DNA from: Candidatus Poribacteria bacterium
GTDB lineage: Bacteria; Poribacteria; WGA-4E; WGA-3G
Direction of reading: 5' to 3'
Length of the DNA: 33,609 bases
NCBI GenBank assembly: GCA_022823085.1
Contig: JAJDXV010000007.1
Coordinates: 1 to 33,609, forward strand
Shown: piece by piece, positions 25,889-33,609 of the stretch
Layout: each line of letters opens with the position of its first letter
How positions within the stretch are numbered: the stretch's first letter is position 1
Made by a program: the position numbers and the translations under genes
The notes under the pieces: model-generated
Told to the model about the DNA's origin: nothing
Seen by the model: the letters and a program-made list of their open reading frames with translations, nothing else
Databases searched by the model: none

Positions 25889-27069
25889 GCAATGAAGCAA
25901 TTTCTCAACGCCAAGAAACCTCGAAGATTCTCGTCGTTGATGATGAGCCACGGAACGTCAAAATCCTCCAGATTCAGCTCAAGGCGCGCGGATATACCGT
26001 CTATACCGCTGGAGATGGGCTTGAGGCACTTGAAGTCGTAGAGAAAGAGATGCCGGACCTCATTCTCTTGGATATTAATATGCCGAGGATGGACGGCTTT
26101 GAGGTCGTTGAACGGATTCGGGCAGATGAAGCGACTGAATTTATCCCGGTTGTGATGATAACCGCCCTCCGCGATACGCGCGAAAATCGGATTAAGTCGA
26201 TTGAGGTGGGCGCAGACGATTTTATTGAGAAGCCTTTTGATAGTGTCGAAGTACTCGCACGTGTCCGATCGCTATTGCGGATTAAGGGGTATCAGGATAC
26301 GCTCGCGGAACATAATTCCCGACTCGAAGAAGAACTTCAAATGGCGCGGAGCATTCAGGAGATACTGATTCCACAGAATGGTGTACAGGAGTTATCAGGA
26401 TTTCGCATTGCGTCGAGTTGTTGCCCGGAAATGGCAGTTGGCGGAGATTTCTATGATATATGGGAGATCGCACCGAACCGACTCGGTGTTTTTATTTCTG
26501 ATGTTATGGGACACGGTGTTTCAGCTGCGTTCGTAACCGTTTTCATTAAAACAATCTTAGCGGAATTCCAACAACAGATTAAAGACAATCCGGGATACCT
26601 TCTTGAAATACTGAATACCCGTTTCAACGATTTGATTAGTTCACGCTTGTTTATGTTCGCAACGGCGTTCTGTGGGATCATCGATGTCGCTAAAGGTGTG
26701 CTTATCTGTGCGAATGCTGGGCACTCATTCCCGCTTTTGTACAATTCCGATGAACAGATGTACGCCGCTATCGGTGATAAACACGCAGGAAACGGTTTGG
26801 GAATTTGGCAGGAATCGGTTTATGAGACGATGCAGTATCCGTTCGACCGGTCGAGTCGGCTGCTACTCTATACAGACGGTGTTTATGAAGCGAAGAACTT
26901 GCAGGGTGAGGAGTTTACGGCGGAACGGCTCCAAAAATTGGCGTGTGCCTGCGCGAAACAATCGGCTGCCCATCTGATAGCGAGCATCTCTGAGGCGGTT
27001 GATACCTTCGCAGGTGCCTGTCCGAAAGAGGATGATCTAACGCTTATTGCGATTGAAGTCGCCGAATGA
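25885..27069 (+). CDS. Receiver-SpoIIE (PP2C-type) phosphatase, RsbU-like
   Basis: The 394-residue protein has a receiver domain (residues 12-130: DDE at 19-21, phosphoacceptor D63 in LILLDINMPRMDG, K116 in EKPFD) followed by a coiled linker and a PP2C-type SpoIIE phosphatase domain (about 150-392) with GGDFYD (186-191), DVMGHGVSAAF (from D206), ANAGHSFPLL, LLLYTDGVYEA and EDDLTLIAIE. It should dephosphorylate the STAS proteins in a partner switch in response to receiver phosphorylation. It shares four bases with the previous gene and ends four bases before the converging RsbW-like gene. Confidence 0.92.
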   Translation: MSNEAISQRQETSKILVVDDEPRNVKILQIQLKARGYTVYTAGDGLEALEVVEKEMPDLILLDINMPRMDGFEVVERIRADEATEFIPVVMITALRDTRENRIKSIEVGADDFIEKPFDSVEVLARVRSLLRIKGYQDTLAEHNSRLEEELQMARSIQEILIPQNGVQELSGFRIASSCCPEMAVGGDFYDIWEIAPNRLGVFISDVMGHGVSAAFVTVFIKTILAEFQQQIKDNPGYLLEILNTRFNDLISSRLFMFATAFCGIIDVAKGVLICANAGHSFPLLYNSDEQMYAAIGDKHAGNGLGIWQESVYETMQYPFDRSSRLLLYTDGVYEAKNLQGEEFTAERLQKLACACAKQSAAHLIASISEAVDTFAGACPKEDDLTLIAIEVAE

Positions 27070-27073
27070 GAGG

Positions 27074-27529
27074 CTACGGTTTCGTATCCGCTGGTTTTAG
27101 AAGTTGAAAAACGACGCGTACATCGGTCCCGCCTGTTGCGTTGATTTCCATTTTGTAGGTATCCGAGAGCGATTTTGCGATAAAAATACCGTGTCCGCCT
27201 TCGTTGCTTGGGGATCGGTTGGTTTCAATTTCTGAGAGTCGTTCGTGTGTTAGCCAGTTTTTTTTACCTTTATGCCGCGAACCGGTGTCCCGCACTAAAA
27301 TTTCCAGTGCGTGCGCGCTGCTCCTGATTTGTAGTTCAACGCCGACGGTAGCATCAATTGAACCGTGATGTACTGCGTTGCTACAAATTTCATCGATGAC
27401 CAATTGGATGTCTGCCACGCGTTTTCTGGAGAATCCGAGATTTTTGGCGAGGTTGCCGATAAACGCGCGGACCGGGTCTATATAGAAGACAGCACTCGGT
27501 ATTTTAAGTTTAATATCTGCGTTTGCCAT
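27074..27529 (-). CDS. RsbW/SpoIIAB-like serine kinase (HATPase_c_2 domain)
   Basis: A 151-residue GHKL ATPase. It has the N-box VIDEICSNAVHHG (N51), a G1-like DTGSRHKG and the G2 motif GGHGIFIAKSL. Proteins of this type phosphorylate STAS antagonists and bind a sigma factor or other target. The start is taken as ATG 27529, 19 bases after the stop of the STAS gene on the same strand; earlier in-frame starts would overlap that gene. It has no strong ribosome binding site, so translational coupling is likely. It converges with the phosphatase gene, separated by four bases. Confidence 0.86.
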   Translation of the reverse strand: MANADIKLKIPSAVFYIDPVRAFIGNLAKNLGFSRKRVADIQLVIDEICSNAVHHGSIDATVGVELQIRSSAHALEILVRDTGSRHKGKKNWLTHERLSEIETNRSPSNEGGHGIFIAKSLSDTYKMEINATGGTDVRVVFQLLKPADTKP

Positions 27530-27548
27530 GTGCGGATGCGACTTCGTG

Positions 27549-27893
27549 TTAAAATGCGGCGAGGGCGCTATTTTCGGATTCATAGATTTCGACGACACTG
27601 GATGCACCGATTAAATTGAACGTGCGCGTTAAGTTGTCTGCAAGCGCGCAAATTTTAAGATCCCCACCGTTTTGGCGGAGCCGTTTCGCGACACCGACAA
27701 GCGCACCAACGGCGGTACTGTTGATATGGCTCACCTGACTCAGATTAACGACGACTCTCTCCACTTTCTCTGCTAAGAGATCCTCAAGTACCTTCCGTAA
27801 GTCAGATGCTGCGTAGCTGCTCAAGTCTGTTTTAATCTCAAGGATTTTGATGCCAGACTCCTCCCGAAGCTTCATTAATTTTGTCGAATCCAT
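27549..27893 (-). CDS. STAS-domain anti-sigma factor antagonist-like protein 3
   Basis: A 114-residue STAS protein, first in a two-gene minus-strand unit with the RsbW-like kinase. Its phosphorylation loop is HINSTAVGALVG (S59, T60), where asparagine replaces the usual aspartate of DSSG/DSTG. The start is ATG 27893 with AGAGGTG just upstream; a GTG three codons earlier is less likely. Being cotranscribed, this is the most probable direct partner of the kinase. Confidence 0.88.
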   Translation of the reverse strand: MDSTKLMKLREESGIKILEIKTDLSSYAASDLRKVLEDLLAEKVERVVVNLSQVSHINSTAVGALVGVAKRLRQNGGDLKICALADNLTRTFNLIGASSVVEIYESENSALAAF

Positions 27894-27947
27894 TGTAGTC
27901 ACCTCTTATAAATTGAAACTGTTTGCGGCTCTGAGAACCTTGTTTAA

Positions 27948-27976
27948 ATCTTACAGAAAAAGTATAAAAAAGTCAA
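27948..27976 (-). promoter_or_regulatory. Minus-strand promoter for the STAS3-kinase pair
   Basis: On the minus strand: TTGACT (27976-27971), 17-bp spacer, TAAGAT (27953-27948). It matches the sigma70-type consensus at five of six and four of six and lies about 55 bases before ATG 27893. Confidence 0.55.
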
Positions 27977-28068
27977 TTAAAATTTTCGATTTATACGCGA
28001 TGGGGTGAGGTTTTGTTCCGGGAAGAGACGTAGGAAAAAAAATAAATTGCGTTGATAAAAAAATCTTG

Positions 28069-28098
28069 TTGCTTTTCTTTAAACATTTATGGTATACT
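28069..28098 (+). promoter_or_regulatory. rpsA promoter
   Basis: TTGCTT (28069-28074), 18-bp spacer, TATACT (28093-28098). Expected start near 28105, leaving a leader of about 93 nt before rpsA. The rest of 27977-28068 is AT-rich without other clear signals. Confidence 0.55.
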
Positions 28099-28141
28099 AT
28101 TGCGTAACCGATTTGTAAAGTGTTAAAAGCACTTTGAATAT

Positions 28142-28198
28142 AAGGAGGAACTGGCGGATTAACGCTGTCACGCGTTTTTTATGGACCAGGTATCTTGA
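28142..28198 (+). promoter_or_regulatory. rpsA leader with strong SD, short hairpin and five-codon upstream ORF
   Basis: AAGGAGG at 28142-28148 has no start codon at a normal distance. A short hairpin AACGC/GCGTT (28161-28165 with 28172-28176) follows and runs into TTTT. Then comes a five-codon ORF (ATG 28181, MDQVS) whose TGA shares its A with the ATG of rpsA at 28198. This layout could allow translational coupling or autoregulation of S1, but that is inference. Confidence 0.4.
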
Positions 28199-30699
28199 TG
28201 AACAACGAACAGGCAAATACAAATGCGTCCACTGTTGAGGTGGAAGAAGAAAAGCACTCAGCTGAAGGATCAGCTGAAATGAATCAGGAAGTAGCGAGCG
28301 AGGCAGAGACTCCAGAGGCTGAACAGACAGCTTCAGCAACCGAGGCAGATGTTGAGGTGCAAGGAGAAGGCACGAGCGATGCAGTGGAAACGGCTCCTGA
28401 CGATGTTGATTCCGAACAGGCTGATGATGACGCGCCATCGGAAGAACCGGTAGCGGAGACTGTTGGCGACGCTGATTCCGAGGAAGAAGCGACACCACCC
28501 CCTGATGAATCTGCCCCCGAAGCGGCTGTAGAAACCGTTGTCGCCGAGGCTGACGCGACGGCTGAAGAAGAGGTAGAAACACCTGCCGATGAAACAGCAT
28601 CTGAGGATGCGTCCGATGCGTCGGAAGAGTCATTGGAACCAATGAGCGCAGAATCTCTTGAGGAAGCGTATGATAATTCAATAAAAGCGTTTACGGACGG
28701 AGAGATTGTTAAAGGTGTTGTCGTAGATGTCACCCGTGATGAAGTGATGATTGACATCGGTTTTAAATCGGAGGGGTACATCCCCGCAGCGGAATTTGAA
28801 CCTGGAGACAATGATCTACCGGGTGTCCAAGTTGGCGATGAAATCGATGTCTATATTGTCCGGCGTGAAGATTCGGAAGGGCAGATCGTTCTTTCTAAGA
28901 AGATCGCCGATCAAACACTCATTTGGGACGAGATCGCGGCGGCACATGATTCAGGTGAACCCGTAAAAGGTCGTGTTACTGAACGGATTAAAGGCGGCTT
29001 ACGGGTGAGCGTCGGGTCTCTACGCGGTTTTTTACCGGCTTCACAAGTTGAGTTGCGCCCTATCCAGAACCTTGAACAGTATGTAGGGCAAACGCTCGAT
29101 ATGAAAGTTATCAGTCTCAGTAAGCGACGGCATAACATCGTTTTATCGCGTCGCGCATGGTTAGAGACCGAACTCGTCAAGAAGCGGGCGGAGATTCTCA
29201 GCACGCTTGAGGTCGGGCAACGGATTACAGGTGTCGTGAAAAACATAACCGCTTTCGGGGCGTTTGTCGACCTCGGCGGCGTTGACGGGCTGCTTCATAA
29301 GACGGATATGTCTTGGAAGCGAATCCATCATCCCTCTGATGTCGTTTCTGTCAGCGATGAAATTGAAGTCGAAGTCATCGGTATCGGTCAAGACAACGAG
29401 AAGATTTCGTTGGGGTTGAAACAGATGACTGAGGATCCGTGGGAAAACGTTGATGAGAAATATCCTGTCGGGTCTACGGTTCAAGGTGTTGTGGTCAACA
29501 TTGTGAACTACGGTGCGTTTTTACAACTTGAAGAAGGCGTTGAAGGACTGATCCACGTCTCTGAGATGGCATGGACCCGCCGGAACGTCGCGCCCTCCCG
29601 AATCGTCAATAAGGGTGATGAAATTGAAGCCGTTGTACTCGAAATTTCGAGGGAAGATAAACGCATATCGCTTGGCCTCAAGCAGTTACAGCAAAACCCT
29701 TGGGAACTTTTAGAACAGCGGTCGCCTGAAGGGAGTAAGATTACCGGACGTATCCGAAATATAACCAGTTTCGGGGCGTTCGTCGAAATTGAACCCGGAA
29801 TTGATGGGTTAATCCATACCTCTGATCTCTCGTGGACCAAGCGTGGTACCGCGGCGAATGAAGCGCTAAAAGAAGGGGACGAGATTGAAGTCGTCGTGCT
29901 ACAGATTGATGCCGATGAGCGTCGCGTCTCATTGGGACTCAAGCAGACACAGCCTGACCCGTGGGCAGAAGTGCCCGAAAAATATAAGGTCGGCTCTGTC
30001 GTGCGTGGTACGATCGTCAATCTTACAAGTTTTGGTGCATTTACCAAGCTTGAAGAAGGTATTGAAGGCCTAATTCACATTTCGGAACTCGCTGAACGTC
30101 GCATCGAAAAGCCGGAAGAGGTCGTTTCCGTAGGCGACGAGTTGGACTTAAAGGTTATCAATTTGTCTCCCAAGGATCGGCGTATCGGGTTGAGTTTGAA
30201 GGCACTCCTTGCTGAGCAAGCGCGCGCTGCTGCACCAGAGGAGGAGAGACCGCAACGGACGCGTCCTGAGCGTTCTTCCCGCCCGCGGCGCGAACGTGAA
30301 CCGCGACGACAAATGCCAGCACACGAAGAGACTGTCACAGCATTGGGAGCCTTGCTCAAACAAGAAATGGGTAAGTCAAACGCTGAAAGCACTGAGAACG
30401 TTGAAAAGGTTGAAAGTGTTGAGGTCGTCGAAGAGGCTGAAAGCACTGAGAACGTTGAAAGTGTTGAAGTCGTCGAAGAGGCTGAAAGCACTGAAAGTGT
30501 TGAGAGTGTTGAGGTCGTCGAAGAGGCTGAAAGCACTGAGAACGTTGAAAGTGTTGAAGTCGTCGAAGAGGCTGAAAGTGCTGAGGATGCTGAGACCACC
30601 GAAGATACTGAAAGTGCTGAGGATACTGAAAACGCCGAGGATGCGAAAGATTCCGAAAGTACAGAGGAAGCCGAGAGCGCGAAGGATTCCGAAAATTAG
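28198..30699 (+). CDS. rpsA: 30S ribosomal protein S1 with long acidic N- and C-terminal extensions
   Basis: An 833-residue S1. It has an acidic Ala/Glu/Thr/Ser-rich N-terminal extension (about 1-150), six S1 OB-fold domains (about 164-674), then a basic linker (RTRPERSSRPRREREPRR) and an acidic repetitive tail to the end. Domains 3-6 carry the typical 'ITAFGAFVDL..GVDGLLHKTDMSW' pattern; domains 1 and 2 are the more diverged ribosome-binding type. S1 helps bring mRNA to the 30S subunit. The usual length is about 550-600 residues, so some 250 residues are extra. The start is ATG 28198, with an in-frame TTG just before it; the only close SD-like bases are CCAGG. A terminator follows at 30751. 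Confidence 0.93.
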   Translation: MNNEQANTNASTVEVEEEKHSAEGSAEMNQEVASEAETPEAEQTASATEADVEVQGEGTSDAVETAPDDVDSEQADDDAPSEEPVAETVGDADSEEEATPPPDESAPEAAVETVVAEADATAEEEVETPADETASEDASDASEESLEPMSAESLEEAYDNSIKAFTDGEIVKGVVVDVTRDEVMIDIGFKSEGYIPAAEFEPGDNDLPGVQVGDEIDVYIVRREDSEGQIVLSKKIADQTLIWDEIAAAHDSGEPVKGRVTERIKGGLRVSVGSLRGFLPASQVELRPIQNLEQYVGQTLDMKVISLSKRRHNIVLSRRAWLETELVKKRAEILSTLEVGQRITGVVKNITAFGAFVDLGGVDGLLHKTDMSWKRIHHPSDVVSVSDEIEVEVIGIGQDNEKISLGLKQMTEDPWENVDEKYPVGSTVQGVVVNIVNYGAFLQLEEGVEGLIHVSEMAWTRRNVAPSRIVNKGDEIEAVVLEISREDKRISLGLKQLQQNPWELLEQRSPEGSKITGRIRNITSFGAFVEIEPGIDGLIHTSDLSWTKRGTAANEALKEGDEIEVVVLQIDADERRVSLGLKQTQPDPWAEVPEKYKVGSVVRGTIVNLTSFGAFTKLEEGIEGLIHISELAERRIEKPEEVVSVGDELDLKVINLSPKDRRIGLSLKALLAEQARAAAPEEERPQRTRPERSSRPRREREPRRQMPAHEETVTALGALLKQEMGKSNAESTENVEKVESVEVVEEAESTENVESVEVVEEAESTESVESVEVVEEAESTENVESVEVVEEAESAEDAETTEDTESAEDTENAEDAKDSESTEEAESAKDSEN
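30382..30570 (+). repeat. 45-bp minisatellite encoding the acidic tail of S1
   Basis: In-frame units start with GCTGAAAGCACTGA at 30382 (54 bp, with a 9-bp extra piece), 30436, 30481 and 30526, each giving about AESTENVESVEVVEE. The units at 30436-30480 and 30526-30570 appear identical base for base, which points to recent duplication. More degraded copies (AESAEDAETTEDTE) follow to about 30690. Confidence 0.88.
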
Positions 30700-30750
30700 T
30701 GTTTTTTGTGCTTTCGTCTCAAATCTATAGTTTCGGAATGACAATTGTAC

Positions 30751-30785
30751 GGGTGGGTCGATGTACCCACCCCTTGCCTCTTTTT
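30751..30785 (+). terminator. rpsA rho-independent terminator
   Basis: GGGTGGGT (30751-30758) pairs with ACCCACCC (30765-30772), six-base loop, followed by CCTTGCCTCTTTTTATTT. The T-run begins about eight bases past the stem, so efficiency may be moderate. Confidence 0.6.
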
Positions 30786-30806
30786 ATTTCAGCGACTTGG
30801 CGATTC

Positions 30807-30884
30807 GTGTTTTGTCATGCTTATTTTGATGGATTGTAGGTTGGGTTGAACGCAATGAAACCCAACATTTTCAGTCAATTTTGG
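30807..30884 (+). repeat. 78-bp dispersed hairpin repeat, copy 1
   Basis: It begins GTGTTTTGTCATGC and contains GTTGGGTT (30840-30847) and its inverted copy AACCCAAC (30859-30866) around an 11-nt loop. A second copy in the same orientation lies at 33366-33443. By hand alignment the two differ at about eight of 78 positions. It lies between rpsA and metK. Confidence 0.85.
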
Positions 30885-30957
30885 AGTGGCACAACACTAA
30901 AGAGACTTGCCCTATGAAATCATGTGGAAATAGATACGTAAACGAGGAGACGTGGAA

Positions 30958-32082
30958 TTGAGCAGGAATTTTCTGTTTACGTCCGAATCTGTCACTGAGG
31001 GACACCCGGACAAGATCGCAGACCAGATCTCTGACGCGGTACTTGATGCCATATTTACGACGGACCCGATGGGCAGAGTGGGTTGTGAAACTTTAGTTAC
31101 GACAGGCCTTGCCGTTATTACCGGTGAAATTACGACGACGGCAAACTACGATGCGCAACAGATCGCGCGAAAAGTGCTTACCGATATCGGGTACACCGAT
31201 ATTGAATACGGTTTTGATGCTGAGCGAAGTGCTGTACTGAGTATCATTGACAAACAGTCTCCCGATATTGCGATGGGTGTCAACCCTGGCGGTGCGGGGG
31301 ATCAAGGGTTAATGTTTGGGTACGCATGTACCGAGACACCTGAATTGATGCCACTGCCGATTACCCTCGCCCACCAATTGACACGGCGGTTAGCTAAGGT
31401 ACGTAAAGAGGGTATCCTTCCCTTTGTCCGTCCGGATGGAAAATCTCAAGTAACAGTTGAATATGTCAACGACAAACCTAAAGCCGTGACGACTGTTGTT
31501 ATCTCCGCCCAACACGATCCGGATGTTAGCGACACCGAGTTAAGAGAAGCAATTGTTGATGAGGTTATCAAAAAAATAATTCCTGAAAACCTTGAGTCCC
31601 CAGATATTAAATATCATATCAATCCAACCGGACGTTTTGTGACGGGTGGCCCGCAAGGAGATGCCGGCCTAACAGGTCGAAAGATTATTGTTGATACTTA
31701 TGGCGGTATGGGACGGCACGGCGGCGGCGCGTTATCAGGGAAAGACCCGACGAAAGTGGATCGGAGTGCAACTTATGCAGCGCGGCACGTTGCTAAAAAT
31801 CTCGTCGCTGCTGGACTCGCAGCGCGGTGCGAAATACAGCTCTCCTATGCAATCGGTAGGAGTGAACCGGTTTCTGTTATGGTGGATACGTTTGGCACTG
31901 GCGATGCGGAAGCACTCGAAAAACTTGTCAACGCGCATTTCGATTTAACACCGGTAGGTATTATTGAACGGTTGAAGTTACGTCAACCGATCTATCAGAA
32001 TACCGCTGCGTACGGGCATTTTGGACGCGAGGAACCCGGTTTCACTTGGGAAGAGACCGATTACGTCGAAAAACTCCGGTAG
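30958..32082 (+). CDS. metK: S-adenosylmethionine synthetase
   Basis: MetK makes SAM from methionine and ATP. The 374-residue product shows the N-terminal [24 protein letters not shown], the GAGDQG loop, [39 protein letters not shown] and [17 protein letters not shown]. The start is TTG 30958: GAGGAG (30944-30949) is eight bases before it, whereas GTG 30952 is only two bases past that site. The resulting N-terminus [12 protein letters not shown] is canonical. It is followed after 21 bases by ahcY, so the two work in one SAM/SAH cycle. Confidence 0.96.
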   Translation: MSRNFLFTSESVTEGHPDKIADQISDAVLDAIFTTDPMGRVGCETLVTTGLAVITGEITTTANYDAQQIARKVLTDIGYTDIEYGFDAERSAVLSIIDKQSPDIAMGVNPGGAGDQGLMFGYACTETPELMPLPITLAHQLTRRLAKVRKEGILPFVRPDGKSQVTVEYVNDKPKAVTTVVISAQHDPDVSDTELREAIVDEVIKKIIPENLESPDIKYHINPTGRFVTGGPQGDAGLTGRKIIVDTYGGMGRHGGGALSGKDPTKVDRSATYAARHVAKNLVAAGLAARCEIQLSYAIGRSEPVSVMVDTFGTGDAEALEKLVNAHFDLTPVGIIERLKLRQPIYQNTAAYGHFGREEPGFTWEETDYVEKLR

Positions 32083-32103
32083 ATTATAGTAAAAAGGAAA
32101 TTG

Positions 32104-33366
32104 ATGAATTACGATATAAAAACAACAGAACTCGCGGCGGTTGGGAAACAACGGATTGACTGGGCGAACCGGTTTATGCCGGTGCTGGATTCTATCCGTG
32201 CGAGATTTGAAAATGAGCGTCCTTTAGATGGACTCAGCGTCGCCGCATGTCTGCACGTCACAACTGAAACGGCGAACCTCATGAAAACGTTGAAAGCAGG
32301 CGGTGCCGAAGCCGTCCTCTGCGCCTCAAATCCACTCAGCACACAGGATGATGTCGCTGCGTCGCTTGTTGTTGACGAAGGGATCGGTGTATTTGCGATT
32401 AACGGTGAAGATACAGAAACCTATTACAAACACATCGATGCCACGCTCGATTTACAACCGACAATTACGATGGATGACGGTGCTGACCTCGTTTCGAGAC
32501 TCCATTCCGAAGAGACAAACCCTGCTTTGGTTGAGCAAGTTGTGGCGGGAACAGAAGAGACAACGACAGGCGTTATCCGGCTCAAGAGCATGGCAGCCGA
32601 AGGTGTCCTAAAATATCCGATTATTGCTGTAAACGATGCACGGACGAAACATTTTTTTGATAATAGATACGGCACGGGACAGAGTACGCTGGACGGTATT
32701 ATCAGAGCGACGAACCTGTTGATCGCTGGAACGACGGTTGTGGTTGCCGGTTATGGATGGTGTGGCAGAGGTGTCGCAAGCCGCGCACGCGGATTAGGCG
32801 CGAACGTTATTGTGACTGAGGTTGACGCTTTGAAAGCACTCGAAGCGGTGATGGATGGGTTCCGAGTGATGCCGATGCAGGAAGCGGTTCAAGAAGCGGG
32901 TCTCGTTGTGACACTCACGGGTGATATTCATGTCTTGCGTAAAGAACATTTTGAAGCGATGAAAGATGGCACAATTATTGCGAATTCCGGTCATTTCAAT
33001 GTTGAAATCGACATCCCTGTGCTTGAAAAATTGAGCGTTGATAAACAACTTGCACGTCCTTATGTGGATGCCTATACGCTTGAGGATGGTCGGAAACTCT
33101 ACCTCGTCGGTGAAGGTAGACTCGTGAACCTTGCCGCCGCGGAGGGGCATCCAGCAAGCGTTATGGATATGAGTTTTGCGAACCAAGCACTGTCTCTTGA
33201 ATACATTGCCAAGAACCATGATAATTTTGAGAATCGCGTCTACGATGTTCCTGAATCCATTGACGAGATGGTGGCACAGCTGAAGTTGCAAGCGTTCGGT
33301 GTCGAAATCGACACACTCACGGATGAGCAGGTGAAATATCTCAACTCATGGGAAATGGGAACTTAG
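32104..33366 (+). CDS. ahcY: Adenosylhomocysteinase
   Basis: AhcY reversibly hydrolyses S-adenosylhomocysteine to adenosine and homocysteine, using bound NAD. The 420-residue product has [14 protein letters not shown], the NAD Rossmann motif [21 protein letters not shown], the active-site segment [23 protein letters not shown], and C-terminal [23 protein letters not shown]. The start is ATG 32104 with AAAAAGGA just upstream; an in-frame TTG precedes it directly. It is probably transcribed with metK. The length fits bacterial and archaeal forms lacking the extra insert seen in longer family members. Confidence 0.95.
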   Translation: MNYDIKTTELAAVGKQRIDWANRFMPVLDSIRARFENERPLDGLSVAACLHVTTETANLMKTLKAGGAEAVLCASNPLSTQDDVAASLVVDEGIGVFAINGEDTETYYKHIDATLDLQPTITMDDGADLVSRLHSEETNPALVEQVVAGTEETTTGVIRLKSMAAEGVLKYPIIAVNDARTKHFFDNRYGTGQSTLDGIIRATNLLIAGTTVVVAGYGWCGRGVASRARGLGANVIVTEVDALKALEAVMDGFRVMPMQEAVQEAGLVVTLTGDIHVLRKEHFEAMKDGTIIANSGHFNVEIDIPVLEKLSVDKQLARPYVDAYTLEDGRKLYLVGEGRLVNLAAAEGHPASVMDMSFANQALSLEYIAKNHDNFENRVYDVPESIDEMVAQLKLQAFGVEIDTLTDEQVKYLNSWEMGT

Positions 33367-33443
33367 TGTTCTGTCATGCTTATTTTGATGGGTCGTAGGT
33401 TGGGTTGAACGCAGTGAAACCCAACATCTTCAGTCTAAATTGG
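33366..33443 (+). repeat. 78-bp dispersed hairpin repeat, copy 2
   Basis: Same orientation and layout as the copy at 30807-30884, with GTTGGGTT (33399-33406) and AACCCAAC (33418-33425). It begins at the last base of the ahcY stop codon, so it may act as the 3' end structure of that transcript although no T-run follows. The rest of 33444-33609 holds no gene that I can see. Confidence 0.85.
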
Positions 33444-33524
33444 GGCTTATACCGCCTCCTTTGCAGGCGAGACAGGGCCATTCAATTGTACCTATTCACT
33501 TTATATATATGGATACGTCTTCCT

Positions 33525-33550
33525 CTGTAGGAGCGAGCTGCGCTCGCGAT
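33525..33550. repeat. REP-like palindrome
   Basis: TGTAGGAGCGAGCTGCGCTCGCGA contains GCGAGC (33533-33538) and GCTCGC (33542-33547) around TGC. It resembles, from memory, the TGTAGGAGCGAGC...GCTCGCGA repetitive extragenic palindromes known in Pseudomonas, so a REP-type element is likely. Confidence 0.55.
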
Positions 33551-33609
33551 CTTTCCTAAGAACGGGCACATATGTAAAGCAAAACCATGATCCAAATCGT
33601 ACAATTGAA

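Noticed and set aside
28097..28681. Minus-strand 194-codon frame rich in Gln, Arg, Leu and Pro
   Set aside because: It is antisense to the acidic N-terminal extension of S1, and its odd composition follows from the low-complexity codons there.
30382..30570. CRISPR-like array
   Set aside because: The units are contiguous 45-bp coding repeats with no unique spacers and are in frame in rpsA.
30075..30744. Minus-strand open frames of 174 and 122 codons rich in Ser/Thr/Leu/Phe
   Set aside because: They are antisense reflections of the S1 acidic repeats; their repetitive composition is explained entirely by the 45-bp minisatellite on the plus strand.
30907..30936. Possible metK promoter TTGCCC-18-TAGATA
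   Set aside because: The implied transcription start would fall at or inside the ribosome binding site at 30944-30949, and the -10 is poor.
30700..30957. SAM or SAH riboswitch ahead of metK-ahcY
   Set aside because: I looked for the conserved cores of SAM and SAH riboswitches and saw only the rpsA terminator and the 78-bp hairpin repeat.

Overview
The window looks like chromosomal DNA from an uncultured bacterium, most likely a member of or close relative of Candidatus Poribacteria. This is inference from recall of family patterns, not from a search. The main clues are a very large exported leucine-rich-repeat protein that ends in an 'NYPNPFNPETW' C-terminal sorting/FlgD-like domain and also carries c-type heme motifs, a cohesin-like domain and a dockerin; a Uma2-family protein; and dispersed REP-like palindromes. 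Gene starts use ATG, GTG and TTG, mostly with AGGAG-type ribosome binding sites. Several near-consensus sigma70-type promoters (TTGACA-17-TATAAT) can be read directly.

Layout: (1) 1-474 is a gene-free leader with a strong terminator and a perfect-consensus promoter. It is followed by a tandem-rhodanese sulfurtransferase, a small DUF4242-like protein, a Uma2 protein with a repetitive coiled-coil tail, and the 1659-residue cytochrome c/LRR/cohesin/dockerin protein (to 7509). (2) 7529-9894 is a pterin cluster: a tandem 6-pyruvoyl-tetrahydropterin synthase whose N-terminal half lacks the catalytic cysteine, GTP cyclohydrolase I (folE), and a short-chain dehydrogenase. Together these could make tetrahydrobiopterin or a similar reduced pterin. 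(3) 9933-12674 (minus strand) holds two paralogous CNNM/CorC (HlyC) membrane proteins in tandem. (4) 12937-19676 is sugar-acid and inositol catabolism: a KDPG/KHG-type aldolase, a soluble Hanks-type kinase, an HpcH/HpaI-type aldolase, IolC and IolD, then a small double-CxxC protein and a terminator. (5) rlmB (plus strand) and radC (minus strand) converge.

(6) 21410-27893 is a large partner-switching signalling island. The plus strand holds two STAS anti-sigma-antagonist-like proteins, a tandem USP protein, a four-PAS soluble histidine kinase, a stand-alone receiver, and a receiver-SpoIIE-type phosphatase. Converging on it from the minus strand are a third STAS protein and an RsbW-like ATPase. 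No sigma factor gene is present in the window, so the output is unknown. (7) 28069-30785 is rpsA (ribosomal protein S1). It has a conventional six-S1-domain core but long acidic extensions at both ends, the C-terminal one built from a 45-bp minisatellite. (8) metK and ahcY form a SAM-cycle operon flanked by two direct copies of a 78-bp hairpin repeat.

No tRNA, rRNA, CRISPR array, complete insertion sequence or phage gene was seen. The most unusual items are the multi-domain heme/LRR surface protein, the half-dead tandem PTPS next to folE, the partner-switching island, the extended S1 with its odd leader, and a roughly 20-residue insertion in the RadC JAB/MPN domain.
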